Assembly: GCA_009779335.1 (NCBI GenBank)
Contig: WREM01000042.1
Coordinates: forward strand, 1 to 7,536
DNA from: Streptococcaceae bacterium
GTDB taxonomy: Bacteria; Bacillota; Bacilli; Lactobacillales; Streptococcaceae
DNA: 7,536 nt
Reading direction: 5' to 3'
Part shown: piece after piece, positions 6,806 to 7,536 of the stretch
Numbering within the stretch: position 1 is the first letter of the stretch
How the letters are laid out: every line of letters starts with the position of its first letter
Notes under the pieces: generated by a model
Told to the model about the DNA's origin: nothing
What the model saw: the letters and a program-made list of their open reading frames with translations, nothing else
Databases searched by the model: none
Program-made: the position numbers and the translations under genes

Positions 6806-6955
6806 ATGATAAAAAAAGCAGGATTAGCTTGTACAATATGTGGCTCAAGAAATTATTCTCTGAAAGTGTCTTCGGTGACTAAGGAGAAACGTGTTGAAGT
6901 AAAGAAGTTTTGTTCACACTGTGGCAAACATACCCTACATAAAGAAACGAGATAA
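6806..6955 (+). CDS. rpmG: 50S ribosomal protein L33 (zinc-ribbon, four-cysteine type)
   Basis: A 49-residue basic protein of normal L33 length, a component of the large ribosomal subunit. It reads MIKKAGLACTICGSRNY at the start and KKFCSHCGKHTLHKETR at the end. The HTLHKETR ending is typical of L33, and C9-x2-C12 with C36-x2-C39 forms the zinc-binding 'C+' arrangement. It sits directly before secE with a 5-base gap, an order common in Firmicutes. ATG 6806 is preferred because GAGAG (6796-6800) lies five bases before it. An in-frame ATG at 6794 would add MREV, but it overlaps the predicted -10 and lacks a ribosome binding site. Lactococci and streptococci usually have several L33 genes; this is probably the secE-linked copy. 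Confidence 0.92.
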   Translation: MIKKAGLACTICGSRNYSLKVSSVTKEKRVEVKKFCSHCGKHTLHKETR

Positions 6956-6960
6956 AAATT

Positions 6961-7155
6961 ATGAAATTTATAAAAAGTGTTGTAGCAGAAATGAAATTGG
7001 TTACATGGCCAAACCCAAAAGAGGCATGGTATGATTTTATCATGGTAATTGAATTTACAGCGTTTTATTTGTTCTTTATCGCCATTTTTGATTGGGCGGC
7101 ACAAAATGGGATTACTAACGCTGTCCGTTACTTACTTCCAATTATTCCTAAATAA
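6961..7155 (+). CDS. secE: Preprotein translocase subunit SecE
   Basis: A 64-residue single-span protein that clamps SecY in the SecYEG channel in the cytoplasmic membrane. The amphipathic N-terminal segment contains the family hallmark MKLVTWPNPKEAW (11-23), and one hydrophobic helix follows at about 26-46 (FIMVIEFTAFYLFFIAIFDWA). The length is right for the short Gram-positive SecE. The start follows the rpmG stop by five bases, with only a poor ribosome binding site (GAGA at 6949-6952), so it is probably translationally coupled to rpmG and co-transcribed with it. The first hundred-odd codons of nusG follow, the standard secE-nusG order. Confidence 0.95.
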   Translation: MKFIKSVVAEMKLVTWPNPKEAWYDFIMVIEFTAFYLFFIAIFDWAAQNGITNAVRYLLPIIPK

Positions 7156-7164
7156 TGATATAAT
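7136..7164 (+). promoter_or_regulatory. Candidate nusG promoter, consensus extended -10
   Basis: TGATATAAT (7156-7164) is a perfect TGn-TATAAT element starting on the base after the secE stop codon. At 17 bases upstream the -35 would be TTCCAA (7136-7141, weak), within the end of secE. The predicted start at about 7171 puts the downstream hairpin at the very 5' end of the mRNA, 46 bases before the nusG ATG. Confidence 0.55.
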
Positions 7165-7167
7165 AAG

Positions 7168-7196
7168 AAAAAAGGAGGCGTATGCCTTTTTCTTTT
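7168..7196 (+). terminator. Terminator-like hairpin between secE and nusG
   Basis: AGGC (7176-7179) pairs with GCCT (7184-7187) around a GTAT loop. The stem extends downward through two G-U pairs and A-U pairs to 7172/7191. A second register pairs AAAAAGG (7169-7175) with CCTTTTT (7185-7191). TTTTTCTTTT (7187-7196) supplies the T-tract. It fits a modest intrinsic terminator or attenuator ending the rpmG-secE transcript. The T-tract includes TTCTTT, which fits the TTNTTT motif recognised by NusG in Bacillus. Confidence 0.55.
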
Positions 7197-7235
7197 GAAA
7201 AAATGGAGGAATTAAAATGGATGAAAATGAATTGA
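7182..7235 (+). CDS. Possible 17-codon leader peptide overlapping the nusG start
   Basis: AAAGGAGG (7171-7178), a near-ideal Shine-Dalgarno, ends three bases before ATG 7182. The frame encodes MPFSFEKMEELKWMKMN and stops at TGA 7233-7235, 19 bases into nusG in another frame. The spacing is shorter than optimal, and the Shine-Dalgarno is also the left arm of the hairpin, so it may simply be part of a terminator stem. No family match is claimed. Confidence 0.22.
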   Translation: MPFSFEKMEELKWMKMN

Positions 7236-7536
7236 CAAGTTTTGATCAGGGGTGGTTTGTTGTACAAACTTACTCAGGGTATGAAAACAAAGTTAAAGAA
7301 GATTTACTTAAGCGTGCAGAAACCTATGATATGCTCGATAAGATTTTGCGTGTAGAAATCCCTACAGAGACAATTCGTACAGAAGTAAAAGGGAAAATGA
7401 AAGATATTGAAGAAAATCTTTTCCCGGGGTATGTATTGGTTGAGATGAACATGACTGATGAAGCATGGTTCATCGTGCGTAATACGCCTAATGTTACAGG
7501 ATTCGTAGGTTCTCACGGGAATCGTTCTAAACCTAC
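7217..7536 (+). CDS. nusG: Transcription termination/antitermination factor NusG, N-terminal part (runs off the window)
   Basis: 106 complete codons of the RNA-polymerase-binding elongation factor are present. The NGN domain is clear: GWFVVQTYSGYENKVKEDL (12-30) is the opening strand and helix, and ENLFPGYVLVEM (66-77) is the NusG signature. TPNVTGFVGSHG (90-101) begins the stretch that normally leads to the C-terminal KOW domain, which lies beyond the window. The start is set by GGAGGA (7205-7210), six bases before ATG 7217. In Gram-positive bacteria NusG contacts the RNA polymerase clamp and the non-template strand and can stimulate pausing and intrinsic termination. The gene has its own probable promoter and a hairpin before it, so its expression may be uncoupled from secE. 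Confidence 0.95.
   Translation, partial: MDENELTSFDQGWFVVQTYSGYENKVKEDLLKRAETYDMLDKILRVEIPTETIRTEVKGKMKDIEENLFPGYVLVEMNMTDEAWFIVRNTPNVTGFVGSHGNRSKP

Noticed and set aside
1..7536. Search for mobile elements, CRISPR repeats, tRNAs, phage genes or an AdcR/ZitR-type operator
   Set aside because: No transposase, integrase, regularly spaced repeat, tRNA-like cloverleaf or clear TTAAC-type palindrome was seen by eye; the zit operator is expected upstream of the window.

Overview
The window looks like a chromosomal stretch from a low-GC Gram-positive coccus of the Streptococcaceae, most likely Lactococcus or a close relative. The evidence is AT-rich DNA, AGGAGG-type ribosome binding sites, extended -10 (TGnTATAAT-like) promoters, and the recognisable gene content: a zit/adc zinc-uptake operon end, a pseudouridine synthase, pbp2A, rpmG, secE and nusG. 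The species cannot be fixed from this sequence alone. No mobile element, CRISPR array, tRNA or rRNA was seen, and almost everything is housekeeping.

Layout. Positions 1-1684 (+) hold the 3' end of a zinc-binding lipoprotein gene (zitS/adcA type), the ATPase gene (zitQ/adcC) and the permease gene (zitP/adcB), tightly coupled by 1-base and 8-base overlaps. A convergent RluA-family pseudouridine synthase gene (1646-2524/2530, -) overlaps the permease gene tail to tail by 39 bases. A 63-69 base divergent intergenic region then separates it from pbp2A (2594-4837, +), a bifunctional class A penicillin-binding protein. A 100-base gap with an inverted repeat and a promoter leads to an OatA-like integral membrane acyltransferase with a C-terminal SGNH domain (4938-6752, +). 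After that come the 49-residue ribosomal protein L33 gene rpmG (6806-6955), secE (6961-7155) and the 5' part of nusG (7217 to the window end). There is no gene-free stretch longer than about 100 bases.

How it works together. The first block imports zinc (receptor, channel, ATPase). The middle block builds and modifies the cell wall: PBP2A polymerises and cross-links peptidoglycan, and the acyltransferase probably O-acetylates it. The last block belongs to gene expression and secretion: ribosomal protein L33, the SecYEG subunit SecE and transcription factor NusG.

The parts worth a second look are regulatory. At 2531-2560 two divergent extended -10 promoters interlock, the -10 of the pseudouridine synthase gene sitting under the -35 of pbp2A. 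The pseudouridine synthase mRNA may be leaderless. The pbp2A and rpmG promoters use identical hexamers and spacing. The secE-nusG gap packs an ideal extended -10, a terminator-like hairpin, a TTNTTT motif and a strong Shine-Dalgarno before a 17-codon reading frame that overlaps the nusG start. No wholly new multi-gene system is evident.
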